This document shows positions 9,118 through 17,746 of a DNA stretch of 64,000 nt, piece by piece. The DNA lies in assembly GCA_964019425.1 (NCBI GenBank), contig OZ025837.1, positions 367,001 to 431,000 of the forward strand, in the 5' to 3' direction. The translations under genes and the position numbers were made by a program. The notes beneath the pieces were generated by a model. The model made no database searches and was not told the DNA's origin. It was given only the letters and a program-made list of their open reading frames with translations. Source of the DNA: Flectonema sp. DT1601. Lineage: Eukaryota; Euglenozoa; Diplonemea; Diplonemida; Diplonemidae. The first letter of the stretch is position 1. Every line of letters begins with the position of its first letter.

Positions 9118-10059
9118 TCAAAGTGGATACTTTGCACAAATTTTCTTTTTCCGAGGCCTATTAGCAACTACAGGTCGAGTAACAATTGGAACCTTTAGAC
9201 CAAATCGTCTCGCTAACCAGATGTGTTCACCCGCTAAACAGGATGCCAGTGTCTCGTTATCAACCACATCCCACATCATTGCTTTTGAAATTCCCTCTTT
9301 CGATAATTCCTGGAACACCACATTGCGAGCTACTTCCTTCTGCTCATCATCTGTTAAGGATGCTTCAATACAGACCTCCTGCATAAGTGACAACAATTCA
9401 TCCTCACTTGACAGGGATGGCACTACTTCAGCTGAGAACAGTACACACACATCCTCAGCAGTAAGTCCCGTGCAGTCACCAAGATTGTTTCTTGAAAGAC
9501 AGCCGCCCTCTTCTAGTTTCTCGTGACAAACCTTGATGAGTAACTCGCTGTGTGTCTCCCGTGACAGTCCGAGTAGTTGACACACATCACTGTCTTCGAT
9601 TTGATGAGACACATGCTCAGAAATATCATTTAATAGTGATCTATACGTGATGTTGTGGTCCAGTATTTGTCTTCCATTTGTAACCATTTTCTTGATCAAA
9701 TCCAGAAGATCATTTCTAATTTGCTTCGCCTGCAAGTAGCAAACAAGTCGGTAAATGTTCTCAAGTAGTTTTACATCGAGAGGAACGCGTACTTGTGCTC
9801 CGTACATCAGTTGCACTACAAATAGGAAGTCTTCCTGGAATGCGAAATCAAGGTCAATAATTATATGTTTCGACACGGACTCCTCAAAATCACTCAAAGC
9901 GGAACTAAAATACTTCGAGGCAGCTTCCACCATCATTCGATGCAACGCATAGTCAGTTCCGTTAAAGGTTACCTTCAGATCTGATGTTTTCGTATCGTTG
10001 ATTGAATCTGATCGATCGATACTACAGACGACTACTTCCATCATTTGATTTGATGACAT
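9118..10059 (-). CDS. BTB/POZ protein BTB-3
   Basis: 313 aa. The BTB domain is at about residues 24-118 (SDLKVTFNGTDYALHR, then the variant QLMYGAQVRVPLDVK). The C-terminal region carries the alternative block NNLGDCTGLTAEDV, shared only with BTB-6. The frame ends VANRPRKKKICAKYPL. Just beyond the stop, in another frame at about 9010-9117, a decayed tail similar to that of BTB-2 (GYGARRFTG, DSDSS) is visible, so the present C-terminus arose by a frameshift. The start MSSNQMMEV aligns with the family. Its U module is displaced about 5.8 kb upstream by the PLE-A insertion, so expression may be altered. Confidence 0.85.
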   Translation of the reverse strand: MSSNQMMEVVVCSIDRSDSINDTKTSDLKVTFNGTDYALHRMMVEAASKYFSSALSDFEESVSKHIIIDLDFAFQEDFLFVVQLMYGAQVRVPLDVKLLENIYRLVCYLQAKQIRNDLLDLIKKMVTNGRQILDHNITYRSLLNDISEHVSHQIEDSDVCQLLGLSRETHSELLIKVCHEKLEEGGCLSRNNLGDCTGLTAEDVCVLFSAEVVPSLSSEDELLSLMQEVCIEASLTDDEQKEVARNVVFQELSKEGISKAMMWDVVDNETLASCLAGEHIWLARRFGLKVPIVTRPVVANRPRKKKICAKYPL

Positions 10060-10210
10060 TTCTCAAAATCCGTCAAAACTTTAGAAAAGTTAGTTAGTAT
10101 TAATGGTTATCAGTCAAAAGAAGGGAGAGGGTGGGGAAATTCAATCGAATGCAAAAGTTCGTAGGACAACAAACAAATAATGGTTGGTTTCGGGCTAAGA
10201 TTAAAGAATC
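10060..10210. other. Short spacer between BTB-3 and PLE-A
   Basis: It starts with the first about 25 bases of the U module (up to TTTAGAAAAG). It then holds a segment, GTAGGACAACAAACAA to GGTTTCGGGCTAAGA, that also occurs at 44075-44110 in an unrelated intergenic region. Confidence 0.55.
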
Positions 10211-10474
10211 TTTAGAAAAGTTAGTATCATTAATTTTAGAACAGAAAAGTGAGAATAAGAAAAGTAGAGATTAATAAAAGAAAAGTATTCATTTCTGCAG
10301 TTTCCTAACATCAAAAGGGTAATAGAATATGTAGTTTCAGGAGCCTTAACCTTATACTACTTGTCCCTTTTTAGGCCTTCATCAGTAAGTTCTAAGGGAC
10401 TTCATTCTATGTTGAAGTTGCTATCGTTCAAAGATAAAAATCCATCGGAGCTCGCCAGGATAGGGCTAGCAATG
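10211..10474 (-). repeat. PLE-A 3' terminal repeat, outer copy
   Basis: 264 bp starting TTTAGAAAAGTTAGTATC and ending GGGCTAGCAATG. It is directly followed by a second copy at 10475, and a third lies at 15271-15523. Coding-strand reading shows an inverted pair GTCCCTT/AAGGGAC around CTGATGA. Confidence 0.85.
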
Positions 10475-10736
10475 TTTAGAAAAGTTAGTATCATTAATTT
10501 TAGAACAGAAAAGTGAGAATAAGAAAAGTAGAGATCAATAAAAGAAAAGTATTCATTTCTGCAGTTTCCTAACATCAAAGGGTAATAGAATATGTAGTTT
10601 CAGGAGCCTTAATCTTATACTACTTGTCCCTCTTAGGCCTTCATCAGTAAGTTCTAAGGGACTTCATTCTATGTTGAAGTTGCTATCGTTCTAAGATAAA
10701 AATCCATCGGAGCTCGCCAGGATAGGGCTAGCAATG
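10475..10736 (-). repeat. PLE-A 3' terminal repeat, inner copy (3' UTR)
   Basis: 262 bp, almost identical to 10211-10474. It abuts the stop codon side of the RT frame and therefore serves as its 3' UTR. Confidence 0.85.
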
Positions 10737-10751
10737 TTTATTTGCTTTTGC

Positions 10752-12878
10752 TCAATTTGAATTTTTGACGTCTGGTCGTTTCACTATTACAGTCGAGTTA
10801 ATGGATGAGTCGTCATCCAATTTCCGTTTTATTTTATCTTCGCATACCATCAAAGGTCCTATATTCGCAGGTGTCATTGTAACATCCATATCAGTCTGAG
10901 CTTTTAATGGTATCATATGGAAACTATATTCTGTAGTTTGGTACATCTTGTCAAAATGATCGAAAGGGAGTCTTAAATCTTTTGTGCCTTTAAGAATGTC
11001 TCGGATGATCATGTACTCAAATGAGACTAGCGCAACAATAAAGTGAGTCATCTTTGTTTTCGCTTTATGCAGAATAAGTGCTGCGGCTGTATCAGGATAT
11101 TCGAAATCTGCTGGGTTAACGAAGTACTCGATTCTCCTGTTGAATTTAGTCATGCAAGCCATGTTAAGTACTTGTAGCGAGAACCAACCATCTGGTGATG
11201 GTTTATGCTCTGAGTTGTTCGGTTCTACTTTAAGAGATTCTTCATAAAATCGTTGTTGGTAGTTTTGCAGAAAACTGAAGTTAATTCTATCGATATATAA
11301 ATGATCTGCAATGAAGTTGAGCGCTGCCCATCCGCATTCTCCACCGAGAAGACCTTCTCCTGATGTTTGATGTAGGGATGGTGGAAATCGTTTATCCAAG
11401 GAATGGCTTGTAGAGCCTGTGTGGTTAATTGTATCCTTTTCGATGCTTAATGGGACTTTGTGACTAAACTTCTCAAAAGTAAGGTTGATACGTCGACGCA
11501 TTGCAGCTGCTGTATTACCATCATCAATGTGAGAGCTAATGAAGCGGAGGCATGCTGCTCTGATATTGTCAGATTTATAGCCCCGGTTGAGTAATCTATA
11601 AGTTACCGCTTCAAGTTCCTGTAAAAAATCTGCCTGGTTGTTGCAGATTTTTAAAGCTCGTAAGATCATGGTGGTAAAGATACCTGAACCCATTGATTCT
11701 TGAGCTGCGGAATGCTGATGGGTAAACCTTGTTGGCGTAATATGCCAACCCCTGGCTTTGTCGTTAACACTTAAACGAATCCATCGTTTATTTGTGTTAG
11801 TGATCTCTATTCGGATACGAATTCCTATATAAGAGACATCATCGATATTATTCGAAGTATCAGTGTAATCCATTGAGTATAGACTTGCTGGTGGAGGGTC
11901 GCAACTCCAGGTGAGGAAGTCGTCGATGTATCTACACGAGTGGTCATGTTGCCGAGCTAAGTCTAGATTTTTTGCTTCAATTAAAGAATCGATATATGCG
12001 GATTCAACTCTATAGCAGTAGAGATTTGCTATATCGCTACTGGCGTTGCCACCCATTGGAATGCCTATTGTTTGTCTCCAAATATAACCTCTTAATGCAA
12101 TAAAGGAGGAGTCAATACAGAATTCAAGTAATTTTTGACATTCTGCAAGCGCAAGAGAAGGGAATCGTGTAGGGTCACTCGATTCAAGACGTAAGATATT
12201 TTTGAAACTAAAGGCTTCTTGCAGTGCTTCACTTACTTTAGTTTTAATAGCGTTGTGTGGTAGGCGGGTGTACATTGTTGTAAAATCAGAAGTCTTAGGG
12301 GATAATTTTTTCAAAACCATCAAATTCTGTTTAATCGAACTAGAGACTTCATCATCTGATTCCACAATCCAGTATCGTTTGAACCGTGAATGCATATCTT
12401 TCTCTTTTAATATAGTCATCGCATTTTTAAGGATACTAGAGAGATGTTGGTGCGCATATGTTGTTGCTGTTGCAGGTGCAAGATTATGATCCTTATCGTA
12501 TTGTCGTTGTTCCGCTGTACCCGTGAAGGATGAGACACCAGTAATCCATCTCATCCCGATAGCTGATTTGTGTAATTTAATCATTCCATATAGGTGTGGG
12601 AGTCGATCAGAGTGGCGGGCATTGATTGAAATGTTCATGTTCTTGAGGTTGGCTAGTAGAGTTGGTTCGTCTGATGTGATGCGTTCATAAGAATCACTTT
12701 GTAGCTGCTCTCGAAGTAAAAGCAAATAATTTAATTTACACATGTAACCAATATCGTGCTGTCCTTTGTCAACTTTAAGAAATTCAAACTGAGATTGAAG
12801 ATTCTGAAGTTCAGTCCATGCTTTATTTGATAATGGTAAGAATTGTGTTTTTAAAGATCGATTTAAAGTTATCGCCAA
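10752..12878 (-). CDS. PLE-A reverse transcriptase with C-terminal Josephin-like protease domain
   Basis: 708 aa. PLE-type RT motifs in order: KVDKGQHDIG (about 35-44), LPHLYGMIKLHKS (93-105), motif A FTTMYTRLPH with Asp198, IGIPMGGNASSDIANLYCY (271-289) and motif C YIDD (317-320). After the thumb, residues about 500-655 (about 10913-11378) resemble a Josephin-type cysteine protease. They show GGECGWAALNFIAD with Cys515 (codon 11334-11336), DGWFSLQVLNMA, THFIVAL with His612, and an acidic residue in YMIIRD. The order and spacing match the Cys, then FSIQV, then HWF pattern of Josephin deubiquitinases. The same block is kept in PLE-B. RT assignment is secure; the protease assignment is inference from motif order. 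The frame overlaps the endonuclease frame by 56 nt. Confidence 0.85.
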   Translation of the reverse strand: MAITLNRSLKTQFLPLSNKAWTELQNLQSQFEFLKVDKGQHDIGYMCKLNYLLLLREQLQSDSYERITSDEPTLLANLKNMNISINARHSDRLPHLYGMIKLHKSAIGMRWITGVSSFTGTAEQRQYDKDHNLAPATATTYAHQHLSSILKNAMTILKEKDMHSRFKRYWIVESDDEVSSSIKQNLMVLKKLSPKTSDFTTMYTRLPHNAIKTKVSEALQEAFSFKNILRLESSDPTRFPSLALAECQKLLEFCIDSSFIALRGYIWRQTIGIPMGGNASSDIANLYCYRVESAYIDSLIEAKNLDLARQHDHSCRYIDDFLTWSCDPPPASLYSMDYTDTSNNIDDVSYIGIRIRIEITNTNKRWIRLSVNDKARGWHITPTRFTHQHSAAQESMGSGIFTTMILRALKICNNQADFLQELEAVTYRLLNRGYKSDNIRAACLRFISSHIDDGNTAAAMRRRINLTFEKFSHKVPLSIEKDTINHTGSTSHSLDKRFPPSLHQTSGEGLLGGECGWAALNFIADHLYIDRINFSFLQNYQQRFYEESLKVEPNNSEHKPSPDGWFSLQVLNMACMTKFNRRIEYFVNPADFEYPDTAAALILHKAKTKMTHFIVALVSFEYMIIRDILKGTKDLRLPFDHFDKMYQTTEYSFHMIPLKAQTDMDVTMTPANIGPLMVCEDKIKRKLDDDSSINSTVIVKRPDVKNSN

Positions 12879-14580
12879 CGTTCTTGTATGCGTGAGTTAT
12901 ATATTCAGTAATATCATTTTCAAGTGATTCTAATGCAGCTGATGGGTGCACTGGGACTCTAAATTTTTGACCTCGTGCGAAGAAGTCTCTTAGTTCTTCT
13001 GAGACTGGTAAATCAATAGCGAGTCCGCAAGAATGGCCGTTGTATTTTAAACTATTCAGTTCTTGAGTACTGCAATTGCAAGTAGATTGAGTCGGGGAGT
13101 CTGAATTGATGCTTGTTGAAGATGCATTTAAGACGATATCACCAACTGTTGTTCCAAGTTTGTTACAGATGCGTGTTCTTTCAAGAGTTCTTAGACAAGG
13201 ACAGGTTGCTTTAACTTCATCACATCTAAGAACAGCGCCAAGACCAATACGATCTAATGCTTTGTGGCTAAGATTCAGTTTCAACCAGTAAGTGTCCGAA
13301 TCTTTCTTCTTGTTTTCCCTTCTGAGATTGGCAGGATTTAGTCTTTGCATGAAACAATGCTCCAGCTGTTTTACGCAGGCAGTGTAATGTTCTTGAAAGA
13401 AGTTACTTCTAAGAAACTGCAAAACTTTTGTAGTAGAGCGTGTCTGCCAACGCGAGAAGTCGTATTGTAGAAGTTTTCTGTAGCAAGATGTTGTTGTCTT
13501 ACAGGTGGAAGGTTGGCGGTTGTTTCTTGTGCGATTTCTGTTCGTACTCAATTTTGGTGCATAATAGCCACGCGTATTTAATAGATTTTTAAAGGAATTA
13601 ATATAATACTGTTCACGTGGTGCGGCAGCTCTGTAGAAATCCGCTGCGTTGTTGTAATTGCAATCCGGAATCTTTTCTAGCGGCATGGCTAGGAGTGGGA
13701 ATCTCTGCTTTGCCAGGAACTCATAAAGCTTGTTCCCCTGGTAGCTGTTGTCCCTTGAGTGCTTTTTCGCAGCATACCAGTGGGAATGAACTCGCTTCAT
13801 TGTAGAATTATACGTTTGCCCTACGTATACTACTTTCTGGTCTGATCTTCTAAAGAGTGCATAAATGACTCCGGGGGTACGCATTCCGGGTTGTCTGCCT
13901 CTTATTTTGCGGCGTTGTAAAATTTTCCTTTGGAAAATATGGCGTTGACGGTTACAGTTACTCTCGTAAACTGACCAATCTATTCCGCCGTTTCGCTGCT
14001 TGTTTCTGTGCGCAGCTCCTTCATTATGCCAATTAAAATGGGCTTGGCTAGAATGCCAGTTTGCGCGGGAACGTCCATGTTGGCGTCGAATTCTATGTTG
14101 TGGGTGTTGTGTAAAACTGTGTCTCACTTCTCTTACTGATGACTTTCTCCATGGATTAGAATTGTAAGAGGGAGGCAATGCTCGTTCAATGATTAGACGC
14201 ATTTTACCAGCACCTACGGATCGAACTGCTGCACTGATTGCAGCAAATGGGAGCTCTTTCCTGTTTTTTTGCTCTATCATAATTTTTAAAGTGCTTCCTG
14301 ATTGCACTATCTTCCTTAACTGGAAGTCTCTTAAAGGTAGCACTCTAAATAGTGCTGTCCTGAGCGCTGTGTTAGGCTTAACAGGACGAGAGAAATTAAA
14401 ATGGGGGTTGGAATTATCGTGGTGTTGGCTATTGGAAGAAAAAAAAGAAAAATGACGAGGAACATGATTTTTTGTTTTGGAAAACCATCCAAAACGTGAG
14501 TTATCGACCCCTCCGGGTTTGTTTGCAAATTTAACCCCATATGCGTCGGGGTGTACTTGGTTAAAAGTACGGGTTTTCAT
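12823..14580 (-). CDS. PLE-A GIY-YIG endonuclease and Cys-rich/RT N-terminal frame
   Basis: 585 aa. The N-terminal third is basic and rich in Ser/Asn/His. The GIY-YIG nuclease occupies about 235-340: GVIYALF (237-243), YVGQT (252-256), Arg263, the catalytic-type Glu323 in PREQYYIN, and Asn335 in LNTRG. A Cys cluster (CPCLRTL, RICNKLG, CNCS, HSCGLAI) near 465-535 could bind zinc. The end, VSEELRDFFARGQKFRVP, matches the conserved segment just before the RT core in PLEs. The endonuclease therefore lies N-terminal to the RT, opposite to canonical Penelope. PLE-B keeps the same order. Confidence 0.85.
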   Translation of the reverse strand: MKTRTFNQVHPDAYGVKFANKPGGVDNSRFGWFSKTKNHVPRHFSFFSSNSQHHDNSNPHFNFSRPVKPNTALRTALFRVLPLRDFQLRKIVQSGSTLKIMIEQKNRKELPFAAISAAVRSVGAGKMRLIIERALPPSYNSNPWRKSSVREVRHSFTQHPQHRIRRQHGRSRANWHSSQAHFNWHNEGAAHRNKQRNGGIDWSVYESNCNRQRHIFQRKILQRRKIRGRQPGMRTPGVIYALFRRSDQKVVYVGQTYNSTMKRVHSHWYAAKKHSRDNSYQGNKLYEFLAKQRFPLLAMPLEKIPDCNYNNAADFYRAAAPREQYYINSFKNLLNTRGYYAPKLSTNRNRTRNNRQPSTCKTTTSCYRKLLQYDFSRWQTRSTTKVLQFLRSNFFQEHYTACVKQLEHCFMQRLNPANLRRENKKKDSDTYWLKLNLSHKALDRIGLGAVLRCDEVKATCPCLRTLERTRICNKLGTTVGDIVLNASSTSINSDSPTQSTCNCSTQELNSLKYNGHSCGLAIDLPVSEELRDFFARGQKFRVPVHPSAALESLENDITEYITHAYKNVGDNFKSIFKNTILTIIK

Positions 14581-15270
14581 TCAGAAATTATAATTGCCCA
14601 TGGGCGGCTTTTTCTCTTTAGGGAAGAGAACTAAAAGCTTTTGAAGAAACCGCGTGCTCACAGAAGTTTTTTGTTATGGCGGGTATCGACTTCTTCCCTC
14701 CGAGATGAGGGGGGTATCTTAACACGATCAGACACCGCTTGTCCGCTGGGTTCATGAGCTTTCGTGCCTTAAAAGCGTACTTAAAGTTATACGGTAACTA
14801 CGTTGGCGAGACGTATACAGCTTTAAGTGGAGAGCAGTTAAGGGTCCAGTTCAATTATTGCCCGTTGTCGAAGTTGAAGAGGAGAGTTTGAATAAGATTT
14901 CAGGAGAAAGGAGATTCGTTTGAGTAGGGAGCCTATTCAAAGGTACCATACCGTGGTACTTCACACAATTAATTTCCATTAGCTAAACCAAAATAAAAAA
15001 GGAAAAGTTAGAAAAAGGAAAAGGTGGGGAAATATATATAAACCAAAGTTAGATGTCTGGAAACATATTTGAAATTGCAGGATAATTGATAAACAATTAT
15101 GCTTCACATCGCCTTATGTAAGCTTAGAGAAGTCTTTAGAGAATAAGAATCTCTAATGCAGGGGATTCAGTTGCGAAGAACTTAAATACCCCGTCAGGTG
15201 CTGCTACCAAGAAGCGGCTTGGCAAAATCCACTGGTAGACCCTAAGCGAGTCCCACGTGGTAGTTACCTG
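14581..15270 (-). other. PLE-A 5' region
   Basis: No reading frame is supported. It ends at GACCCTAAGCGAGTCCCACG, a segment shared with the 5' end of PLE-B (about 30343-30372). Parts near 14600-14800, such as TCTTAACACGATCAGA, match 30000-30180 in PLE-B. This is a conserved untranslated leader. Confidence 0.65.
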
Positions 15271-15523
15271 AGTTAGTATCATTAATTTTAGAACAGAAAA
15301 GTGAGAATAAGAAAAGTAGAGATCAATAAAAGAAAAGTATTCATTTCTGCAGTTTCCTAACATCAAAGGGTAATAGAATATGTAGTTTCAGGCCTTAATC
15401 TTATACTACTTGTCCCTTTTTAGGCCTTCATCAGTAAGTTCTAAGGGACTTCATTCTATGTTGAAGTTGCTATCGTTCAAAGATAAAAATCCATCGGAGC
15501 TCGCCAGGATAGGGCTAGCAATG
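15271..15523 (-). repeat. PLE-A terminal repeat on 5' side (pseudo-LTR)
   Basis: The same sequence as 10475-10736. It is followed at 15524-15581 by the last codons of an RT frame like that of PLE-A. This is the tail of an upstream tandem copy, as expected for a PLE pseudo-LTR. Confidence 0.85.
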
Positions 15524-15581
15524 TTTATTTGCTTTTGCTCAATTTGAATTTTTGATGTCTGTTCGTTTCACTATTACAATG

Positions 15582-15835
15582 TTTAGAAAAGTTAGTTAGT
15601 TATCAAGTCCATCAGACCACCGAGTATCGGTTAGGTAGACACTCAAAGAGTACCGGGTGGCTCTTCTGAGGGTCCCCAATACTGCGGTAGTAGGAAGAAC
15701 CTAATCCCGGGGGGGATTATTTTGTTAGTATCAGCACAGGGCATACTAGATCAGGAGATCCAGAAACACTTCGCTTCCACCTTGTCCGGTATACTAGCAG
15801 GAAACCACGCAATTAAGTAAACAAATTAAAAAAAA
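15582..15835. other. Unassigned segment right of PLE-A
   Basis: GC-richer than the surroundings, with several short inverted pairs (for example CCGAGTATCGG and CCCGGGGGGG). It has no coding signal and no match elsewhere in the window. It may be 5' sequence of the truncated upstream PLE copy or filler DNA. The U module resumes at 15836. Confidence 0.35.
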
Positions 15836-16366
15836 GAATAAATAATATTAATTAACCGAGTTAATGAACTGCACCTGTTGTGGAATTAAATCAAATCATA
15901 ACAACACTTTTAAAGGTATCAAGAATAATAGTATTTAAGATAAGAAGGTGTAATTTATTAAAAGAGCGGATCAGAGTTAACAGCAGAGAAGATCATGGTT
16001 GCGATGGCCTTCACTTTCTCGCTTTTCTTTTTTGGATTAGAGCAAAACCTGTCTTGAGAAGGAAGGCGTGACAAAAAAAGCAAACCACACGAGACAAGAC
16101 AACAAAGACTGCTACAGAACATCGCCCGTGCAATGCGGGAACACCGTAAACGTACGTAACCAGCAGCGTACGGCGCCCGAGAAGGGAAAGGGAAAGGGAG
16201 GAAGGTGTGTGTGTTGTGTATCTGAAAAAAAAGAGGCGAGAGGAAACAATTTGGCAAAAGAAAACGGTCGGTCCCAGAGGCGCGGCGGGGCGGCTCTCTA
16301 GCTTCAGCAGCCAGCCGCAAAAAGGAACAATAATAAAGATAACAAAGGCCTCGGCAAGAAAACGAT
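15836..16366 (-). repeat. U module cut off from BTB-3 by PLE-A
   Basis: Full-length distal part, from AATAAATAATATTAATTAAC to GGCAAGAAAACGATC. Its BTB-proximal about 25 bases are at 10060-10086 on the other side of PLE-A. Confidence 0.8.
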
Positions 16367-16386
16367 CATCTTCGATGTCGTTATCT

Positions 16387-16545
16387 TCAAAGATGTAATT
16401 TTTGTGAATTACCTCCGGTTGGACTCTGACTATCTCTGAGTGATTTCATAATCTCATCAGTTTGTCGTATATTCCAACCTTTGATTGCAGTTGGTGGTGG
16501 CAGTACAGGTTCTGGTGTTGGAGTAGGAATCCTGTTCAGAGACTT
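16387..16545 (-). pseudogene. Proline-rich C-terminal gene fragment, copy 1
   Basis: A minus-strand frame of about 52 codons reads SLNRIPTPTPEPVLPPPTA, IKGWNIRQTDEIMKSLRD and SQSPTGG before a TGA at 16387-16389. It looks like the last exon of an unrelated gene captured with the cassette. Copies are at 18345-18503 and 20171-20329. No start and no upstream continuation are present here. Confidence 0.5.
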
Positions 16546-16606
16546 CACTTCAGCTAATCAAATGAACGTTAGCTTGTAACTCAACAGAGATAGACACCTC
16601 ATAAGA

Positions 16607-16789
16607 TTACCAACAACCACGATGACAATTACATCCACATCGCGGTATATTACACGGTATTTGCTGGGACACTAAATGATTACCAAAAGGATTCATAGAA
16701 ATCTGTCTCCCAAAAGTATCTACAGGACCATACCCAACAGTAACAGGTTGCGGAGCAACATGAGAAAATAGAAAAACAGGATTGCGCAT
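16607..16789 (-). pseudogene. Conserved Cys tail in frame behind the BTB-4 stop
   Basis: 60 codons, identical or nearly so to 230-412, ending PRCGCNCHRGCW. Its ATG directly follows the TAA of BTB-4 in the same frame (ANQ, stop, MRNPVF), so only one stop codon separates domain and tail. Confidence 0.65.
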
Positions 16790-17746
16790 TTATTGATTTG
16801 CGCAACTTACGGCTTTGTTATCAACCACATCCCTTCTTATTGCTTTTGAAATTCCCCCCTTCGATACAGTAGCCTTTTTACCAAATCGTCTCGGTGACAT
16901 GGTCTGTTCTTCTGATAAGCAGGATGCCAGTTCTTTGTTATCAATCGCATCCCACATCATTGCTATTAAAATCCCTTCTCTCGATAAATCATGTAACACC
17001 ACATTGCGAGCTACTTCCTTCTGCTCATCATCTGTTAAGGATGCTTCAATACAGACCTCCTGCATAAGTGACAACAATTCATCCTCATCTGACAGGGATT
17101 GCATTACTTTAGCTGAGAACAGCGCACACACATCCTCAGCAGTAAACTCTTTGAAGGAAGAAATATTGTTTCTTGAAAGACAGCCGCTCCACGCTAGAAC
17201 TTTGTGACAAGCCTCGATGAGTAACTCGCTGTGTGTCTCCCGTGACAGTCTGAGTAGTCGACACACATCACTTTCTTTGATTTGATGAGACACATGCCAA
17301 GAAATATCATTTAATAGTGACCTACACGTGATGTTGAGGTCCAGTATTTGTCTTCCAGTTGTAACCATATTCTTGATCAAACTCAGCAGATGATTTCTAA
17401 TTTCCTCCGCCTGTAAGTAGCAAACAAGTCGGTAAATGTTCTCAAGTTGTTTTACATCGAGAGCAACGTCTACTTTTGCTCCATACAGCCAGCGGATTAC
17501 AAATAGGAATTCATCCTGAGATACGAAATAAAGGTCAATAATTATATGTTTCGACACGGACTCCTCAAAGTCACTCAAAGCAGAACTAAAATATTTCGAG
17601 GCAGCTTCCACCATCACTCGATGCAACGCATAGTCAGTTCCGTTAAAGGTTACCTTCAGATCTGATGTTCTCGTATCGTTGATTGAATCTGACCGATCGA
17701 TACTACAGATGGCTACTTTCGTTTTTTTGGTTTGATTTGATGACAT
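16790..17746 (-). CDS. BTB/POZ protein BTB-4
   Basis: 318 aa. The BTB domain is at about 27-121 (SDLKVTFNGTDYALHR, RWLYGAKVDV), with the family helical region and the variants ISWHVSHQIKESDV and SLSDEDELLSLMQEV. Near the C-terminus part of the end block is repeated (EGILIAMMWDAIDN, then GISKAIRRDVVDN), a partial duplication not seen in the other copies. It stops at TAA followed in frame by the conserved tail (16607-16789). The start MSSNQTKK is next to U module 17747-18327. Confidence 0.86.
   Translation of the reverse strand: MSSNQTKKTKVAICSIDRSDSINDTRTSDLKVTFNGTDYALHRVMVEAASKYFSSALSDFEESVSKHIIIDLYFVSQDEFLFVIRWLYGAKVDVALDVKQLENIYRLVCYLQAEEIRNHLLSLIKNMVTTGRQILDLNITCRSLLNDISWHVSHQIKESDVCRLLRLSRETHSELLIEACHKVLAWSGCLSRNNISSFKEFTAEDVCALFSAKVMQSLSDEDELLSLMQEVCIEASLTDDEQKEVARNVVLHDLSREGILIAMMWDAIDNKELASCLSEEQTMSPRRFGKKATVSKGGISKAIRRDVVDNKAVSCANQ

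Larger units (their letters stand above)
10211..15581 (-). mobile_element. PLE-A: Penelope-like retroelement with N-terminal GIY-YIG endonuclease
   Basis: The element reads right to left: a piece of an upstream tandem copy (15271-15581), a 5' region (14581-15270), an endonuclease reading frame (12823-14580), an RT reading frame (10752-12878), and two head-to-tail copies of the 3' terminal repeat (10211-10474, 10475-10736). Partial tandem copies making pseudo-LTRs are typical of PLEs. An N-terminal GIY-YIG is the arrangement of the Naiad/Chlamys-type PLEs. It sits inside the U module of BTB-3: U sequence stops at about 10086 and resumes at 15836. It looks nearly whole, with at most about one break. 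Related copies are PLE-B (26424-30560) and the distant relic PLE-C (22050-23140). Confidence 0.85.

Noticed and set aside
9843-9900. GAGTCCGTGTCGAAAC-like stretch in BTB genes resembling a hammerhead ribozyme core strand
   Set aside because: It is plain coding sequence for ESVSKHI, lacks the CTGATGA strand, and varies between copies as codons do.
15600-15800. Possible tRNA or ribozyme in the GC-richer segment right of PLE-A
   Set aside because: No cloverleaf with box A/B and no complete hammerhead core could be drawn.
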